A stretch of DNA of 64,000 nucleotides from Acidobacteriota bacterium (GCA_023474345.1 JAMCXS010000032.1:1-64000); one strand, 5' to 3'; positions 35,138-44,589 are shown, counted from the first letter of the stretch. A program made the numbers and translations. Notes: a model not told the origin generated them from the sequence alone.

Positions 35138-38100
35138 GTGGCTTCGTACCCGGTTGAAACATATCGCCGTCAAATTCAAAAAGAACTTCAGGCCGGAAAC
35201 GCAACTGAGCACACCCACCGTCCGGCGCTCAAGGCGCTGATTGAAGCTCTTGTGCCGGGAGTCATGGCAACAAACGAGCCAAGGCGGGTTGAATGCGGCG
35301 CGCCTGATTATGTAATTTCCCGCAAGTCTCCGCACGGCCCCGTTACGTTAGGCCACATCGAGTGCAAGGATGTGGGCGCGGACCTCAACAAATGGGAGCG
35401 GGAAGAACAACTGAAGCGGTATCTTTCGGACCTGCCCAATCGAAACCTCATCCTGACGGACTATCTCGAATTCCGCTGGTACGTGGGTGGAGAATTCCGC
35501 CGGACGGCCCGCCTTGCCCGTGTCTCCAATGGGCACAAGTTAACCCCGGAAAAGGACGGGGGCGAATCCGTCACGGAATTACTCACCGCCTTTCTCTCCC
35601 GCGAAGCGGAACAGATAACCGACCCCAAGACGCTTGCTCTTCGGATGGCCCGGCTAACGCACTTCATCCGGGACATGATTATTTCCGCCTTCGAAAACAA
35701 GTCGGCTTCGGCCACTCTCCGCGACTTGCACGGGGCTTTTGAGAAGGCGCTAATTCCCGATCTGCCCATTGCGCAATTTGCGGATATGTTCGCTCAGACT
35801 CTCGCCTATGGTCTGTTCGCCGCTCGCGTGAATCATCACGGGCCAAGGGGTTCATTCAAGCGATTAGGCGCGGCATCGGAAATTCCAAAAACCAATCCCT
35901 TTTTGCGTCAACTCTTTGACACTATCACGGGCACGGCGCTGGATGATGAGCCTTACGCGGGATTCGTAGATGACCTGGCGCAACTCTTGGCCGATGCGGA
36001 AATGGACGCCGTGCTCGCCGATTTCGGCAAGCGGACAGCCCGGCAAGACCCGGTGGTCCACTTTTACGAAACTTTTCTTGCGGCTTATGACCCGAAACTC
36101 CGCGAAGCGCGCGGCGTCTATTACACGCCGGAGCCGGTGGTTTCTTACCTTGTGCGGTCGGTCGATTACATTCTGAAGACCCGCTTCGGATGCGCCAAAG
36201 GGCTTGCAGACACGGCCACGATTGAATACGAACGAGAGGACGATTCTGTAGCGGCGATGTCCTCATCGCCGTCCAGCGGTCGGAGACCGCCGCTACAAAA
36301 GGCTACGTCTCCGCGTGTTTTGATTCTTGACCCCGCGTGCGGGACCGGAACGTTTCTTTACTCAGTGATAGACCACATCCGACACGAATTCATGCGCCAA
36401 GGAAACGCCGGCATGTGGTCCGGCTACGTGCGGAATCATTTGTTGCCTCGCATCTTCGGTTTTGAATTATTGATGGCTCCCTATGCCGTGGCGCACTTCA
36501 AATTGGGGATGCAGCTCGCCGGGCATGACCTGACACCCGCCCAGCAGGAGAAGTGGGCTTACGATTTTTCCGGGGATGAGCGCTTGGGAGTGTATCTCAC
36601 CAACACGTTGGAAGAGGCCGAGCGGAGAGCCGAAACCCTTTTCGGCCCCTTGCGCGTCATTACGCAGGAGGCTAACGCGGCCTCAAAAATCAAAAGAGAT
36701 TTGCCGATTCTCGCAGTCATTGGCAACCCGCCTTATTCCGGGCATTCCGCCAACCGCAGTTGGGAAATCAAAAAGGGGAAAAGGGTTCCCACTTTCATCG
36801 GGAATCTGATTCTGGATTACTACAAGGTTGACGGCCAGCCTCTTGGCGAGAGAAATCCTAAGTGGCTTCAGGATGATTACGTGAAGTTCATCCGCTGGGG
36901 CCAGTGGCGCATCGAGCAGTCCGGCGCGGGGGTGCTGGCTTTCATTACGAATCACGGCTACCTGGACAACCCGACCTTTCGCGGGATGCGGCAATCGCTG
37001 ATGAACGCCTTCACGGAAATTTATGCGCTGAACCTTCATGGAAATTCTAAGAAGAAGGAAAAGTGTCCCGATGGCTCACCGGATGAAAACGTTTTCGATA
37101 TTCAACAGGGCGTGACATTGGGAATCTTCATTAAAGAACGGGACAAAGCAGGCCCGGCTAAAGTGTTTCATGCTGACCTTTGGGGACTGCGCGAAGATAA
37201 ATATAAATACCTCTTCGAGTATGACATCGAAGCAACCCAATGGACCGAACTCTCCCCATGTTCACCGGGCTACCTCTTCATCCCGCAAGAGAAGGGCTTG
37301 AGAGCCGAGTATGACGCCGGATGGAAGATCACCGACATAATGCCGATCAACTCTCTTGGCATCGCCACGGCCCGCGATTCCCTTGCGGTGCAAATGTCCA
37401 AGGCAGAGATGCTAAGAGTAGCGCGGGACTTCACGGCCCTTCCGGCGGAAGAGGCAAGGGGAAGATATGGGCTCGGGGATGACGTTCGGGATTGGAAGGT
37501 TTCGTTAGCCCAAGCGGACTTGCGCGAGCACGGCATCCGAGGCTCGGACATCAAGGAAATCCTGTATCGCCCATTCGATGCTCGATTCACTTACTACACG
37601 GGCAAGACGAGGGGTTTTCATTGTATGCCCCGCCGTGAGGTGATGGCGCACATACTCGCCGGGAAAAACGTTGGCCTTTGCACGACCCGCTCTACAGAAA
37701 TCGAGCGCGGATGGGAGCATGTACTTTGCTCGCGTGGCCTCATCCAGCTCCACACGGTTTCACTCAAGGAAGTGAACTATCTTTTCCCCCTGTACCTTTA
37801 CAGTTCCGATTCTTCCGAACAAGGGCAGAGAAAATTATCGGAGTCAGCACCGGACTTCGATGGGATGCGGCCTAACCTTGAGCAGAAGTTCGCCGCCGAC
37901 TTGACAAAGCGGTTGGGCCTCGGTTTTACCGGGGACGGCACAGGTGATCTGAAAAAGACCTTCGGGCCGGAAGATGTTTTCAATTACATTTACGCCGTCT
38001 TTCATTCGCCCACCTACCGGAGCCGCTACGCGGAATTTCTCAAGAGCGATTTCCCGCGCGTGCCGCTTACTTCGGACGTGAAGCTATTCCGCACGCTTTG

Positions 38101-38548
38101 CGTCTTGGGCGCTGACCTTGTCGCGTTGCACTTGCTCGAATCGCCCATGCTCCTAAATCCAATTGCCCGGTACCCCGTCAAGGGCTCAAACGTTACTGAG
38201 AAGGGCTTCCCGAAGTATGTTGCACCCGCAGAGCCGGAGCCGGGAACGGGAAAGCCCGTGAAGGAAGGGCGTATATACATCAATCGTGGCACGGGCGTCC
38301 CGCCCGTCGGAGATCGTGGGCAAGATGCCCATGCTACGGGCCAATACTTTGAAGGTGTCCCGCCCGAAGTTTGGCAATTCCACATCGGCGGGTACCAGGT
38401 TTGTGAAAAGTGGCTGAAGGACCGCCGGGGCCGAACGCTGACCTACGATGACCAGATGCATTATTGCAAAGTCGTGACGGCCATCAATGAAACCATCCGC
38501 CTGATGGCGGAAATCGACGCGGCCATCCCCAAATGGCCAATTGTGTGA
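35138..38548 (+). CDS. single-chain restriction-modification enzyme (type ISP/IIG-like, N6-adenine methylase)
   Basis: From the GTG at 35138 the protein has 1136 residues; a TTG at 35117 is in frame. An N-terminal PD-(D/E)XK-like nuclease domain contains GAPDYVI...LGHIECKDVG (Asp/Glu-x-Lys). A helical linker is followed by a gamma-class N6-adenine methyltransferase: motif I DPACGTGTFL near residue 398 and motif IV NPPYSG near residue 530. The C-terminus is a target-recognition and type ISP C-terminal region (QYFEGVPPEVW, FHIGGYQVCEKWLKDRRG). No DEAD helicase domain is seen between nuclease and methylase. Two dispersed repeats sit inside the gene in frame (36247-36297 and 38284-38337). Confidence 0.85.
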   Translation: MASYPVETYRRQIQKELQAGNATEHTHRPALKALIEALVPGVMATNEPRRVECGAPDYVISRKSPHGPVTLGHIECKDVGADLNKWEREEQLKRYLSDLPNRNLILTDYLEFRWYVGGEFRRTARLARVSNGHKLTPEKDGGESVTELLTAFLSREAEQITDPKTLALRMARLTHFIRDMIISAFENKSASATLRDLHGAFEKALIPDLPIAQFADMFAQTLAYGLFAARVNHHGPRGSFKRLGAASEIPKTNPFLRQLFDTITGTALDDEPYAGFVDDLAQLLADAEMDAVLADFGKRTARQDPVVHFYETFLAAYDPKLREARGVYYTPEPVVSYLVRSVDYILKTRFGCAKGLADTATIEYEREDDSVAAMSSSPSSGRRPPLQKATSPRVLILDPACGTGTFLYSVIDHIRHEFMRQGNAGMWSGYVRNHLLPRIFGFELLMAPYAVAHFKLGMQLAGHDLTPAQQEKWAYDFSGDERLGVYLTNTLEEAERRAETLFGPLRVITQEANAASKIKRDLPILAVIGNPPYSGHSANRSWEIKKGKRVPTFIGNLILDYYKVDGQPLGERNPKWLQDDYVKFIRWGQWRIEQSGAGVLAFITNHGYLDNPTFRGMRQSLMNAFTEIYALNLHGNSKKKEKCPDGSPDENVFDIQQGVTLGIFIKERDKAGPAKVFHADLWGLREDKYKYLFEYDIEATQWTELSPCSPGYLFIPQEKGLRAEYDAGWKITDIMPINSLGIATARDSLAVQMSKAEMLRVARDFTALPAEEARGRYGLGDDVRDWKVSLAQADLREHGIRGSDIKEILYRPFDARFTYYTGKTRGFHCMPRREVMAHILAGKNVGLCTTRSTEIERGWEHVLCSRGLIQLHTVSLKEVNYLFPLYLYSSDSSEQGQRKLSESAPDFDGMRPNLEQKFAADLTKRLGLGFTGDGTGDLKKTFGPEDVFNYIYAVFHSPTYRSRYAEFLKSDFPRVPLTSDVKLFRTLCVLGADLVALHLLESPMLLNPIARYPVKGSNVTEKGFPKYVAPAEPEPGTGKPVKEGRIYINRGTGVPPVGDRGQDAHATGQYFEGVPPEVWQFHIGGYQVCEKWLKDRRGRTLTYDDQMHYCKVVTAINETIRLMAEIDAAIPKWPIV
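36247..36297 (+). repeat. dispersed palindromic repeat inserted in frame in the methylase gene
   Basis: The 51-bp unit TGTAGCGGCGATGTCCTCAT ... GACCGCCGCTACA has exactly 17 codons and reads VAAMSSSPSSGRRPPLQ between EDDS and KATSPRV, just before methylase motif I. It is the same family as the intergenic units. The length keeps the frame open. Confidence 0.85.
38284..38337 (+). repeat. second dispersed repeat (GTGVPPVG/GQDAHAT type) in frame in the same gene
   Basis: The 54-bp unit CGTGGCACGGGCGTCCCGCC ... CCCATGCTACG reads RGTGVPPVGDRGQDAHAT between YIN and GQYFEGVPPEVW. A peptide of the form GTGVPPVG-x-GQDAHAT is a known product of an interspersed repeat found in several bacterial phyla. 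The flanks match the uninterrupted type ISP C-terminus. Confidence 0.75.
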
Positions 38549-39203
38549 GCAGTTGTCGGCGGTGGAGACACCGCCGCTACAGGTTGTAACCAGCCGCGAA
38601 ACGAAAGCAGATCGGGAATTACAAATTGCGAATTAAAGGCGGCAGCCGGATTTCCCCCGCTAAGGCCTTGTAACGCCGCGCGAAACCAAACGGAATGGAA
38701 GTCTTTCAGATCTGCAATTTCAAATTTCAAATTACTGAAGACTGTAGCCGGTTGCGAAGGACAAGCCGTTCAGGAATTTTGAATTAAGCCGGCATCGGCG
38801 GTTGGCGCATTTCTAGTCGCGGGCTTTCCCCATTTAGAGAACCCACCGCCAGGAACGCTCGGACTACGCCTGCCGTCTGAATCAACTGCCACGACCGGTT
38901 AACCGCACGCGGACGCCAAACCCCCGCAACTCAGAACCCGAAATTCATAATGGTCGTCATCAGGCCGCACGCAGATGATGAGACAGCCTGAAAGACGTGG
39001 AGCCTACATTAATTGCCATCCAGAGGCCCCTTTTACCCCCGAAATGGGACGCATGGGATTTTGAGCCCGAAAAACTCGAATTTATAAGTCATGTAATATC
39101 AATAAGTTACAAAATCGCAAGGGCATATAATTCGAAAAAATGCAGAATTGCGCGCCATTCTGGCACACCGGGTAACAATTGCACGCTCGCCCAAAACCGC
39201 CCC
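38549..39203. other. intergenic region with a short repeat and degenerate tandem units
   Basis: A short repeat copy, GTCGGCGGTGGAGACACCGC with CGCTACAG, lies at 38555-38582. Behind it three loosely similar units begin near 38585, 38670 and 38742, each with (T/C)TGTA-CC...GCGAA and AT-rich AATTTCAAATT-type ends. From 39000 on the DNA is AT-rich with no gene. Confidence 0.5.
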
Positions 39204-39243
39204 AAAAATGAAGGCCGCCTCCGATCTTCCGGCGACGGCCTTC
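39204..39243 (-). terminator. intrinsic terminator of the radical SAM gene
   Basis: On the minus strand GAAGGCCG ... CGGCCTTC (39243-39210) forms an 8-bp stem with a GC-rich inner part, followed by ATTTTT. It lies 25 bp after the stop codon of the gene at 39268-41349. Confidence 0.75.
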
Positions 39244-39267
39244 GGTCTCAGCTTTATGGGTGGATGA

Positions 39268-41349
39268 TTAAACAGGGACCTTCTCTTCTTCGGTTCGGGG
39301 CTTGGCGCTCCCAATCTGCACCAGCTCCGTCTTGGGCTTTTTGAGTACCAGCTCCTCATAAAGCTGCCGAGCCTGCTTGGTCTCCCAATCGGCCTTGCGG
39401 CGGGCCCGTTCTTCTTCGGCTGCGGTCATGGGAATATCGTGCTCGCGCGCGCGGACCCGGGAGGCGTCCGCAGCGTTGATGGTAAGGGAGTGCTTGTAGT
39501 TTTCGAGCGGGACCTCTTTTCCGCGGGCGTAGATTTCATGCTTGCCGTGCGTCTTGTACCATTCGGCCACAGTGGCGTTCTTGTACATGTTCTCGATGAT
39601 CTGCCGCCAGCCGATGCCCGTATTGTACGCGCAGAAGGAAACCTCACCCAGTTGCGTGCCGTAAGGGATAATGCACATCTCGGTGCGCCGGAAGTCGTAG
39701 TTGAACAGATCCTGGAACCACATGCCGGCGATGAACAGGAAGTTCCAGGGGTCCGAGCGGCGCTTTAAGGTGTCATTAAGCGTGCGCTCAGGGCTGGAAG
39801 CGCCGTAATGCTTGTCGGCCCGCTTTTCGCCGGTCAGGGCGAACGACTTGTCAAACTTCCTCAGGATGTCGATCAGGGCCAGGCTGGGCGGCGCGCCAAA
39901 TGGATTGTAGTTCTTGAGCAGCGCCAAGGCCATCATGAGGTTCGAAAGCCACCTGCCGCGGCCCGCGTCCGTGATCTTCTGCATGTCTCTGACCAGGCCC
40001 GGAATGCTCAGAAATTGCGGAACCGGCGCCCATTCCCCGTTTTCCTTATTGATCATCAACGCGGTCCCAACTCCGCAATTGGGGTGGCAACTGCAGCTCA
40101 CCTGCCCCCATTCGGCTTCCGGACCGTGCACCAGGTCGGCGAAGTCAGCGAACGAACTCATCAGGGAGAGCGGGAACCAGTCGCGGGTCGGCTCGGTGAT
40201 GCCGAGCTGCTTTTTCACGTCCGCCGCCATGTGCGAGAGCGTGTAGCGCTGGCGCATGCGGCGCTCCGGAGTAACGTCTTCATCGCGCCCCGTGAACGAA
40301 ACCGGCTGGAAGGCGATGAAGGCAATCTTCTTGGGATTCTCGCGGGCGAAGTTGATGATCGGACCAACCTGGTCGTTGTTGACGCCGTTCACCAGCGTGG
40401 TCACCAGGATGATCTCGATGCCCGCTTCATGCATGTTGTCAATGGCCTTCAGCTTGACGTCGAACAGGTTGCCGACCTTGCGATGGCTGTTAGCGTCGTT
40501 GCCGATACCATCGAACTGCAGGTAGGCGTAACGGAGCCCCGCTTCAAAAGCCTGGCGGCAAAACTCTTTGCTTTTGGCGAACTCGATACCGTTGGTGGCC
40601 GCCTGCACGCTGTTAAACCCGAGCTTGCGGGCGTAACGAATGGCATCGATAAAGTACGGCGACATCGTGGGCTCGCCGCCGGAAAACTGCACGGACATCT
40701 GCCGCCGCGGCTTGATTTTTGTCGCGTTGTCCAGGATCTCCTTAATGTCTTCCCAGCTCAGCTCATGTACAAAACCCACCTGATTCGCGTCCATGAAGCA
40801 CGGATCGCACATCATGTTACAGCGGTTGGTCAGGTCCACCGTCAGTACAGAGCCCCGCCCGTGCCGAACAGTGCTTGAGCCGTGATTGTGCAGCGTCTCG
40901 TCATTGTGCGACCGGATGTCGCGCCCGGGGAAATTCTTCTCGATCCACTTCAGGAAGTTTACGTCGATCGCCATGATGTCTTCGAAATGGCCGTGAATCG
41001 GGCAATCCTTGACCATCCAGACTTGGCCGTCACGCTCGATGATTTGGGCCTTGATCTCGCCCACCTTTTCCGTCAAAAGCGACTTCCAATCCTGGTCCCC
41101 GCGCATAATTCTTGCGCGAGCTTCCTTCACGCAGCCCGGACAAAGCGAATCCGTCTCGCGCGGCCACCCCAGCCGCGGCTTGCTCTTCTGCCAGGATTTC
41201 AACATAGGTTTGTCCGACCACTTCGGTGTAAAGGCCGGCCTGGGATTGTATTTGTTGAAAAACTGGATGGAATTGAAAACTACGCCGGCGGTCCCGGTGA
41301 CCGCACGGTCGAAATATTTCATGACCCGCTGACCTCGAATACGTGGCAT
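39268..41349 (-). CDS. radical SAM protein related to MJ0619/Tes (tetraether lipid synthase type)
   Basis: The protein has 693 residues. A radical SAM cluster motif CNMMCDPC follows TVDLTNR near residue 180, with the SAM-binding FSGGEPTMSP downstream. The N-terminus has extra metal-site cysteines (SLCPGC and DCPIHGHFED) and the C-terminal half has SCSCHPNCGVGTAL and further Cys, the layout of the MJ0619/Tes family that joins lipid tails in archaea. Homologues in Acidobacteria have been proposed to make membrane-spanning or branched GDGT lipids. The first 30 residues include hydrophobic segments and basic residues. GAGAGGGG lies ten bases before the ATG at 41349. The lipid role is inferred; another radical SAM reaction remains possible. 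Confidence 0.78.
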   Translation of the reverse strand: MPRIRGQRVMKYFDRAVTGTAGVVFNSIQFFNKYNPRPAFTPKWSDKPMLKSWQKSKPRLGWPRETDSLCPGCVKEARARIMRGDQDWKSLLTEKVGEIKAQIIERDGQVWMVKDCPIHGHFEDIMAIDVNFLKWIEKNFPGRDIRSHNDETLHNHGSSTVRHGRGSVLTVDLTNRCNMMCDPCFMDANQVGFVHELSWEDIKEILDNATKIKPRRQMSVQFSGGEPTMSPYFIDAIRYARKLGFNSVQAATNGIEFAKSKEFCRQAFEAGLRYAYLQFDGIGNDANSHRKVGNLFDVKLKAIDNMHEAGIEIILVTTLVNGVNNDQVGPIINFARENPKKIAFIAFQPVSFTGRDEDVTPERRMRQRYTLSHMAADVKKQLGITEPTRDWFPLSLMSSFADFADLVHGPEAEWGQVSCSCHPNCGVGTALMINKENGEWAPVPQFLSIPGLVRDMQKITDAGRGRWLSNLMMALALLKNYNPFGAPPSLALIDILRKFDKSFALTGEKRADKHYGASSPERTLNDTLKRRSDPWNFLFIAGMWFQDLFNYDFRRTEMCIIPYGTQLGEVSFCAYNTGIGWRQIIENMYKNATVAEWYKTHGKHEIYARGKEVPLENYKHSLTINAADASRVRAREHDIPMTAAEEERARRKADWETKQARQLYEELVLKKPKTELVQIGSAKPRTEEEKVPV

Positions 41350-41911
41350 AGTTCAATACCCCTCTCGGTTGGAATAAGCTGCCGCCGGCCTCGGATGGCT
41401 CGTGCGGCGCTCTCACACCCTGCGATGTTTCCCGGTCACGAATTGATCAGCGGTGACTCGGAACAACTCCCGCAAAAGACTAACTATCAAGCGAGGCATA
41501 AAGACCAAACCCTTTACTCCTTGGACTCAGTTCCCGTCCAAGTTGCCCCGTCAGATTAGCCGCTTCGGAAACCCTATGCTGGGGATTATGCTAAATCCCC
41601 TCTGCCATCTGCGCTTCCATACACACGACTGACAGCATGGATTTTAGAGGCTAGGTACCCGGGACAATAAGCAGTTTCTGCCGAACGGCTCATATAAGGG
41701 GTTAGACGGCTACAAAAGCGATGTGAATGGAAAGTGCCAATCTCCTTGAAATTCAATATGTTGGGATCAAATTGCGTTGGAAGTGCATTCGGATCGAACA
41801 ACTCGCGAAGCCACCAGAAAAACGCCGGCACTTTCCATTTCTGCTTGCGGCACCTCAACTGGTTTCTCTGAATAACATCTTAGGTTTCATCCCGCGCGTT
41901 ATGATAAACAG
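41350..41911. other. intergenic region between the radical SAM gene and queG
   Basis: No gene or repeat-family member is seen. It holds a perfect 13-bp inverted repeat, AATGGAAAGTGCC at 41726-41738 and GGCACTTTCCATT at 41827-41839, enclosing 88 bp. The promoters of both flanking divergent genes must lie here. Confidence 0.5.
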
Positions 41912-43249
41912 ATGTTGAAGCTCAACCTGCTCATAAAACAAAAGGCGCTAGAGGCCGGCTTTGACATGGTGGGGATCGCACCGGTCGGAGTCTGGAAGGA
42001 TTTGGACTTTGCGCGCCGGTGGGTCGAGCAGGGTTATGGCGGAGAGATGCACTATCTCCAAAACCCGAAGCGCGATGACCCGCGGCAGGTTCTTCCTTCC
42101 GCTCAATCCGTGGTTTGTGTTGGCCTGATTTATAACGCACCGCTCCCGTACTCAACCGAGGTCGCTGAGAAGGCCGCAATTGCTTCGGTCCATCCTGGGG
42201 TGAGCCAACGACCTCAATTTGCACAAGATCATTTGGAAGCGTTGACGCACGGCTGGATTTCCCGGTACGGCTGGGGGCAGGATTATCATGAAATCCTTCG
42301 CGCGAAACTGGAAGAATTAAGAAAGGCTATTGAAAGTGTGGCTTCCGGCGCGGAAACGCGCGTTTATGTGGATACCGGGCCGGTGGTCGAGCGCGCCTTT
42401 GCCCGCCACTCCGGCATTGGCTGGATGGGCAAGAACACCTGCCTGATTAACCAAACCAAAGGATCGTGGTTTTTCCTGGGGGTGCTCCTGACCAATCTGC
42501 AACTGGACCCCGACCTTCCGGCTGCCGATCGCTGCGGGTCCTGCACGCGCTGCCTGGATGCCTGTCCCACCGGAGCGCTGGTCAAACCTTATGTGATGGA
42601 TGCCTCCCGCTGCATTGCCTACTTCACCATCGAATTGAAGGACACCATTCCGGAAGAGTATCGGCCCGCCATCGGCTCTAACGTCTTTGGCTGTGACATC
42701 TGCCAGGATGTCTGCCCGTGGAACCAAAGAAAGGAAATCCAGGAATCAGGAATTCGACAGCCACAAGCGACAGATAATGGCCAGAGAAAGGGATTCGGAC
42801 GCGCTAATGCAGCGACAACAGACTTGCCAGCCTTCCAGCCGCTCGATGTAACGTTTCCGGCTTCTGTTGCCGGGCAATTGCCCTCCGTTCACGCTTCTCT
42901 CCCGAATGCGGCAGGGGTTGCTCAAGGCAAGGTAGATGACAGCTCAACCAGGACTGAGAACCCTACCTTCTCGCTCTTCAACCCTCCGCTCGAAGCTCTG
43001 GCCGAATTGGGCGAGGACGACTTCCGCCGCGCTTTTGCGCGCTCGCCCATCAAGCGCGCGAAATATCGTGGCTGGCTGCGCAACCTCTGCGTGGTGATGG
43101 GCAATTCCGGCAATCATCAGTTCATTCCTAAACTTAAAGAACTGGCGCGCCACGACGATCCCATCGTCCGCGAGCACGCTGAGTGGGCCATCAAGCAACT
43201 TGAGGTGACGGGTGCCCCGGAGGCGCCCGACCAAATCCAGGAGCTTTGA
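41912..43249 (+). CDS. queG: epoxyqueuosine reductase QueG
   Basis: QueG is a cobalamin- and [4Fe-4S]-dependent enzyme that reduces epoxyqueuosine to queuosine in tRNA. The two clusters are CGSCTRCLDACPTGAL and CDICQDVCPWNQ, and the B12/active-site region reads VDTGPVVERAFARHSGIGWM. C-terminal HEAT-like repeats follow (LCVVMGNSGNHQFIPKLKEL). The protein has 445 residues, longer than usual. A stretch of about 80 residues between CPWNQRK and NPPLEALAELG is Ser/Ala/Thr-rich where most family members have about 20, and a smaller insert lies after PYSTEV. The ATG at 41912 is the normal start. Confidence 0.94.
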   Translation: MLKLNLLIKQKALEAGFDMVGIAPVGVWKDLDFARRWVEQGYGGEMHYLQNPKRDDPRQVLPSAQSVVCVGLIYNAPLPYSTEVAEKAAIASVHPGVSQRPQFAQDHLEALTHGWISRYGWGQDYHEILRAKLEELRKAIESVASGAETRVYVDTGPVVERAFARHSGIGWMGKNTCLINQTKGSWFFLGVLLTNLQLDPDLPAADRCGSCTRCLDACPTGALVKPYVMDASRCIAYFTIELKDTIPEEYRPAIGSNVFGCDICQDVCPWNQRKEIQESGIRQPQATDNGQRKGFGRANAATTDLPAFQPLDVTFPASVAGQLPSVHASLPNAAGVAQGKVDDSSTRTENPTFSLFNPPLEALAELGEDDFRRAFARSPIKRAKYRGWLRNLCVVMGNSGNHQFIPKLKELARHDDPIVREHAEWAIKQLEVTGAPEAPDQIQEL

Positions 43250-43316
43250 TAATCGCGATGGCAAGAGGGGCAAGCGCTAAGTATACTGGGCCTAAAGAAA
43301 TTGTCTGAGGTGGTGC

Positions 43317-44546
43317 ATGGGTGCGCGTGGCCGACGGGCAATCGCCAGAAAAGCAGGTACCATAATCTGCTCCTGGCTGGTGTTGCCCGGTCTTGTCCTG
43401 GGCCAAGGCATGAAAGCCCGATTCTTCACTCCAAAGCACACTTATCTCGTGGGCGAACCCATCTTCGTCACTTATGAGTTCATCAACAACGGCCAAAATC
43501 CCGTATGGGTTGACACTAGATTCGGCGACCCTTGCTTTGGGCCATACCCTCTCACGGTTGAGGGCGCCAGCAGAGCACACGAATGGGAAACCGCCCTCAA
43601 CTGCGCTCCCACCGGAAACGGCGGTTCTTGCCTCTCTACCAACGTAGAAATCAAGCCGGGCCAAGCGCATTCGGGACGTATCTTTGTCAACCACTACTAC
43701 CAACTGGACCAGCCGGGCACGTACGAGATCAGAATCGACCGAGAGGTTCCCGTCCTTCTTCATCCCATTCCGTCCGCCCCAGCCTCGACAGTTGAAGTGA
43801 TGGGCGTTCTTGATATTCGGATTGTGCCGGGAACCGAAGATCAACTCAAAGGGGCTTTTCAGCCCGTGTTGAAGGACCTCAATAGTACGAACTCTGAGAT
43901 AAGATGGCAGGCCGTGCAGGCCGTTACGAAATTGGCTCAGCCGTTCCTTCAGCAAGCTATTCTCAACCTCAGCAAGAAACCGAATGACGTTTGGGCTGCA
44001 ATTGAGGGACTTTATAAACTCAATACGCCTCAAGACCGCGAACGGCTGGCGCAACTGGCTGAGCACGGCGAGACGAATGCTACCCGTGAGCGGGCGATGC
44101 GGGCACTGGCCGCTCTGGGCGACAAGCACTACCTGCCGCTCTTTTACCGCCTGGCGCGCAGCCTGAAAGGTTATGAGAAAGGCGTCGCAATCGAGAGCGC
44201 AGGCCTGCTGGGAGGTAGCCAGGCTGTCCCGTTTCTCTCATCGTTCGTCGGTAGCCACGACCCTGCCGTGCGAATGGCTGCCATTCGCGGCCTGGCGGGT
44301 ACAGCCAGCCGCAGCGCCCTGGTTCCGCTGATTCTCCAAATCCGCGACCGCGACCCCAGCGTGCGCGAAGTCGCAGGTGCCGCACTGGTCCAACTTACTC
44401 ACCTCTCAACCTCAAGCAATTTCTGGGCGCCTGTACCCAATCCCGCTCTTACTTTCCAGAAATGGCACGACTGGTGGTTGGTGAACGGCTTCCGCGCCCC
44501 GATCTACGGCCCCAATGACTGTGCCGAGCCCAAACCGCTGAACTAA
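43317..44546 (+). CDS. exported HEAT-repeat protein
   Basis: This 409-residue protein begins with a basic segment and hydrophobic signal (TIICSWLVLPGLVLGQ). A beta-rich domain (residues about 35-165; AKHTYLVGEPIFVTYEF-like) is followed by HEAT/PBS-lyase-type helical repeats (ERAMRALAALGDKHYLPLFY, AIESAGLLGGSQAVPFLSSF, VRMAAIRGLAGTASRSALVP). It probably acts as a protein-binding scaffold outside the cytoplasm. Its role is not known. It is followed by marR in the same direction. Confidence 0.78.
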   Translation: MGARGRRAIARKAGTIICSWLVLPGLVLGQGMKARFFTPKHTYLVGEPIFVTYEFINNGQNPVWVDTRFGDPCFGPYPLTVEGASRAHEWETALNCAPTGNGGSCLSTNVEIKPGQAHSGRIFVNHYYQLDQPGTYEIRIDREVPVLLHPIPSAPASTVEVMGVLDIRIVPGTEDQLKGAFQPVLKDLNSTNSEIRWQAVQAVTKLAQPFLQQAILNLSKKPNDVWAAIEGLYKLNTPQDRERLAQLAEHGETNATRERAMRALAALGDKHYLPLFYRLARSLKGYEKGVAIESAGLLGGSQAVPFLSSFVGSHDPAVRMAAIRGLAGTASRSALVPLILQIRDRDPSVREVAGAALVQLTHLSTSSNFWAPVPNPALTFQKWHDWWLVNGFRAPIYGPNDCAEPKPLN

Positions 44547-44589
44547 CAATACAAAAAAATGCCGCGGGGCCGCAGCAGCACTATCCCAC

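Noticed and set aside
41727-41918. Small ORF before queG
   Set aside because: No recognisable features, and it overlaps the inverted repeat and the expected promoter.
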